Of a DNA stretch of 64,000 nt, positions 61,496 to 64,000 are shown piece after piece. Source of the DNA: Methanoregula formicica SMSP (GTDB lineage: Archaea > Halobacteriota > Methanomicrobia > Methanomicrobiales > Methanospirillaceae); assembly GCF_000327485.1 (NCBI RefSeq), contig NC_019943.1:1240001-1304000 (forward strand), read 5' to 3'. Made by a program: the position numbers and the translations under genes. The stretch's first letter is position 1, and each line of letters opens with the position of its first letter. The notes beneath the pieces are model-generated. The model did no database searches and had not been told where the DNA came from. It saw only the letters and a program-made list of their open reading frames with translations.

Positions 61496-62650
61496 TTACC
61501 GGATTTCCGAAAGGATCTGCTCCCATACTTCCGCGGCTATTTCATCTTTCGTTCCGGAAATCCTGCGCGATCCTTTATGCGAAAGCAGCTGGTAATCCCC
61601 GGTTGCGCTCCCCATTGTTTCCGGCTGGTTCATCAGGACAAGTGAGACGCCTTTTTTCAGTAATGCTTTCGCCGGGGCGAGAGGATTCCTTTCGATCTTG
61701 AAGGCTACCGTGAACGGTGCGTAACCCTCAAGGACCGTGTCCAGGAGCTTCGGCAGGGGGTTAAGAGCAATTTTCGCAGGTTTCCCGCTCCGGATTTTTC
61801 CCTCTGCCGGCACCGGGGCAAAGTCGGAGATTGCCGCAGCACTGATGTAAATATCGGTGCCTCCCCATGCAGTCAGTTCGCTCATGACCGCATCCCGCAT
61901 CTCATCCGCTGTGGAGGCATGGATGTTCGTTATGCAGGGCACGGTATCCCCATGGACAATGGTGACCTCCGCCCCCAGCCGGAATGCCTGGAGGGCAAGG
62001 GATTTCCCCATCATCCCGCTCGACCGGGTGGTCAGGATTCTCACGTCATCGACCGGTTCGCGGCAGGGGCCGCTGGTAATGAGAACGCGCTTTCCGGCAA
62101 GCGGTTTTTCCGATACCGCCCGCTCAGATGCGAGGACAATCTCATCAATATCCGCAATCTTCGCTTTCCCCTCCTCGATGCGGGGAGGAAGAACGCAGAT
62201 CCCCCAGTTTTCCAGCCGTTCGATATTGTCCGTGAGGCCCGGGTGGCGGAACATGCTGTGGTGCATGGCCGGGACAACCAGCACCGGCATGCCGCTGCCG
62301 ATAGCGGTTGTGGCAAATGTCGTGACGGGGGTGTCATCGATTCCGCAGGCGATCTTGCTGATGGTATTGGCGGTACACGGCGCGATGAGCAGGAGCGCGG
62401 CACTCCCCCCGTCACCACAGTACGTTACGTGCTCGACAAGGCCGGTGATCCGGGTGATGACCGGCCTTCCGCTTGCGTAGGCAAGGGCATCAGGCGTTAC
62501 GATGCCGGCAGCGGCATTGCTCATCACGACCTGGACTTCTGCCCCTTTTCTCCGCAGTGCATGTACAAGCCTGACGCACTCGACGGCAGCGATGCTGCCG
62601 GTCACACCAAGGACAACCTGTTTTCCGGAAAGGATCTGAACGGGTGTCAT
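61496..62650 (-). CDS. coaBC: Bifunctional phosphopantothenoylcysteine decarboxylase/phosphopantothenate-cysteine ligase
   Basis: 384 residues. The N-terminal flavoprotein CoaC half has GVTGSIAAVE (about residues 14-23) and VVPAMHHSMF near 125-134, and the CoaB half begins VLITSGPCREPVDDVR near 190. It joins cysteine to phosphopantothenate then decarboxylates it. With pantoate kinase and the ligase, this gives the middle steps of archaeal CoA synthesis in one strand run. Overlaps Taw2 by four bases. Confidence 0.93.
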   Translation of the reverse strand: MTPVQILSGKQVVLGVTGSIAAVECVRLVHALRRKGAEVQVVMSNAAAGIVTPDALAYASGRPVITRITGLVEHVTYCGDGGSAALLLIAPCTANTISKIACGIDDTPVTTFATTAIGSGMPVLVVPAMHHSMFRHPGLTDNIERLENWGICVLPPRIEEGKAKIADIDEIVLASERAVSEKPLAGKRVLITSGPCREPVDDVRILTTRSSGMMGKSLALQAFRLGAEVTIVHGDTVPCITNIHASTADEMRDAVMSELTAWGGTDIYISAAAISDFAPVPAEGKIRSGKPAKIALNPLPKLLDTVLEGYAPFTVAFKIERNPLAPAKALLKKGVSLVLMNQPETMGSATGDYQLLSHKGSRRISGTKDEIAAEVWEQILSEIR

Positions 62651-63525
62651 GAGAGGGTCACATCCTGCACCACATGCCAGGCATGCGGGCGGTACTTCTT
62701 CACTTTATGTACCCGGATGGTAGATGAAAAACCTGCGCCTTCAGCGGCCGACCGGATCTGTCCTTCAACCTGCCCGATGCTGTGGATGTGCAGGACCGAT
62801 CCTGCCTCAGCATGGGCGAGAGCCTCCGGCAGCATGGTCACGGCATCAAAATGCCCCATGACGATCCGGTTATAGGTGCCGGAAAGAAGGGTACGGGAGT
62901 CGCCGAGCCCGGTGGTAACCCGGTCTGCAAGCCGGTTAACGGCAACATTCCGTTCAAGATACCTGAATGCCACAGGGTTGATCTCCATTGCATGCACCTC
63001 TGCCCCGGCACCGGCCATGGGGATGGTGAAATACCCGATCCCGGCAAACATGTCCGCGACTCTCTCATGTCCGCTGCCACTGCGGATCAGCCGGGCAATG
63101 CGCATCTTCTCGTTCCGGTTGCCCATGGAGAACATGACCTCCTGCGGGTCCATGATGAACAGGTAGCCGTTCTCTTTATGGCGGACTTCTCCCGCAGTTC
63201 CCCAGAGAAGTTCAGTCTTCGGGGTGCGGGTAACATCTTCAAGCGCTTCGATCCAGACAATGCCCCGCGGGCGACGGAACGCGATGATCTCTTCAACCTC
63301 AACAGCCGAAGGGCGGTCTCCGTGAACTACAGCCACATCTCCAGCCATGTAATATCCCCGGCCGGCATAACGCGAACGTTCCGGGATATCTGCATCAAAT
63401 TCCTCTCCCTGCCGCACGGGTACCCAGGCATTATCGCCATCCACGAACGGGCTGCGTGACGGATCGGCCCATCCTGCATCCCTGACGAGGGGAAGATCCT
63501 CCCGTTTGATTCTCCGGGCCTGCAT
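62647..63525 (-). CDS. taw2: tRNA wybutosine-synthesis enzyme Taw2-like
   Basis: 292 residues: an N-terminal domain of about 110 residues, then ELLWGTAGEVRHKENGYLF (split across about residues 102-122), FSMGNRNEKMRIARLI near 128, and a Trm5-like Rossmann core with DMFAGIGYFTIPMAG near 157 and EINPVAFRYLERN near 179. The FSxGN..EK signature favours the Taw2/TYW2 aminocarboxypropyltransferase, which modifies position 37 of tRNA-Phe, over the Trm5 methylase. Three bases separate it from NMD3. Confidence 0.86.
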   Translation of the reverse strand: MQARRIKREDLPLVRDAGWADPSRSPFVDGDNAWVPVRQGEEFDADIPERSRYAGRGYYMAGDVAVVHGDRPSAVEVEEIIAFRRPRGIVWIEALEDVTRTPKTELLWGTAGEVRHKENGYLFIMDPQEVMFSMGNRNEKMRIARLIRSGSGHERVADMFAGIGYFTIPMAGAGAEVHAMEINPVAFRYLERNVAVNRLADRVTTGLGDSRTLLSGTYNRIVMGHFDAVTMLPEALAHAEAGSVLHIHSIGQVEGQIRSAAEGAGFSSTIRVHKVKKYRPHAWHVVQDVTLS

Positions 63526-63528
63526 CGT

Positions 63529-64000
63529 CTACCTGACTATGATGAGACTGTCGCCATCGCGGATAATACTGACGTGGTCGCCGGCCCGGACTTCGGCCTG
63601 CTTCGGCCGGGCAACTTCGACGGACCGGCTGGAGACCGGATCGATGATGCCGACCATGGATCTGTCGACAAATGCGACGAGCGCCTCCATGGTGTTCCGC
63701 GAGTTCCCGACAATCCGCTCAATGTCCTCATCGCGGATCGACTTCGCTGTGCCATCGGAAAGGTCTCTTGCCCGCACATGATGCGCTTCGACACGCTCGA
63801 CTTCATAATACCGTTTCCCGGTAAAGACGATGTCGTGCTTCTGGAACCGGGGAAGGCGGACGGAGTAGGTGATCCGGTACAGCTGCCTGCCATTCTTCTC
63901 ACCCACGAGTTTCGGGTGCGTTGTATAGCGCCCGCCAAGCTGGGCAACGATAGCCTGGGCGATCAGGAGACCGATATGCTGGGAGCCGATGATGATATCG
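63529..64000 (-). CDS. NMD3-family ribosome-related protein, C-terminal part
   Basis: The gene runs off the right edge; about 157 residues are present. Upstream of the GTG at 63906 the frame continues as GSQHIGLLIAQAIVAQLGG and HPKLVGEKNGRQLYRITY, then PRFQKHDIVFTGKRYYEV and SMVGIIDPVSSRSVEV, the SH3/eIF5A-like C-terminal part of archaeal NMD3. In eukaryotes NMD3 exports 60S ribosomes; archaeal forms may help ribosome assembly or quality. The N-terminal zinc part lies outside. First gene of the minus-strand unit. Confidence 0.82.
   Translation of the reverse strand, partial: DIIIGSQHIGLLIAQAIVAQLGGRYTTHPKLVGEKNGRQLYRITYSVRLPRFQKHDIVFTGKRYYEVERVEAHHVRARDLSDGTAKSIRDEDIERIVGNSRNTMEALVAFVDRSMVGIIDPVSSRSVEVARPKQAEVRAGDHVSIIRDGDSLIIVR

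Overview
The window looks like chromosome of a hydrogenotrophic methanogen of the order Methanomicrobiales, probably Methanoregula or a close relative. This is inferred from gene content, without a database search. Supporting genes are the MCR arginine methyltransferase Mmp10, the methanogen-restricted families DUF2111 and DUF2551, an F420-dependent NADP reductase, DNA topoisomerase VI, archaeal NMD3, the archaeal pantoate kinase/phosphopantothenate synthetase route to CoA, RtcB with archease, and an intron-containing tRNA. TATA-like boxes about 25-30 bases before starts, several of them nearly leaderless, are also archaeal.

Layout. 1-13.2 kb is housekeeping: a DUF92 membrane protein end, membrane and hypothetical proteins, a YchF-type GTPase, a phosphoesterase, NMN adenylyltransferase with LarB, HisRS, and both Topo VI subunits. 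13.2-35.3 kb is a visibly AT-richer surface-glycan block. It has a methyltransferase, GT4 and GT2 glycosyltransferases, nucleotide-sugar dehydratase/epimerase/reductase genes and two tandem PFTS-motif proteins. These are followed by a complete-looking CMP-legionaminic-acid-type pathway (LegB, C, H, G, I, F), two N-acetyl-sugar amidotransferases with HisH/HisF-like partners, and a flippase-like ABC exporter. A tRNA-Thr gene and mmp10 follow.

36.9-44.4 kb holds an intron-containing tRNA(CAT) and a biotin/pyruvate-carboxylase unit on one strand: birA, bioY, two ECF ATPases, EcfT, pycB, pycA. A BirA-box-like 10-bp inverted repeat overlaps the bioY start, so biotin uptake, attachment and use appear to be one regulatory unit. 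44.4-47.6 kb has rtcB, archease and small genes. 47.7-53.6 kb carries secF-secD, thioredoxin, F420:NADP reductase, a class II aldolase, an AglJ-like glycosyltransferase, DUF99 and rubredoxin. 53.5-64 kb holds a pilin-like protein, a TPR protein, an AIR-synthase-related protein, and a minus-strand run: NMD3, Taw2, CoaBC, pantoate kinase, phosphopantothenate synthetase, an RFC-like ATPase and a methyltransferase.

The most unusual material is (a) the archaeal legionaminate/acetamidino cluster, with an HisF-like protein lacking the second catalytic Asp; (b) an unnamed structured repeat present at 3.7 kb and 57.0 kb, with a separate 21-base hairpin module in four copies; (c) three copies of a 19-base motif at 3.8-4.0 kb; (d) the BirA operator; and (e) a tRNA with a swapped 54/58 T-loop pair. 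I see no CRISPR array, transposase, integrase or rRNA gene.
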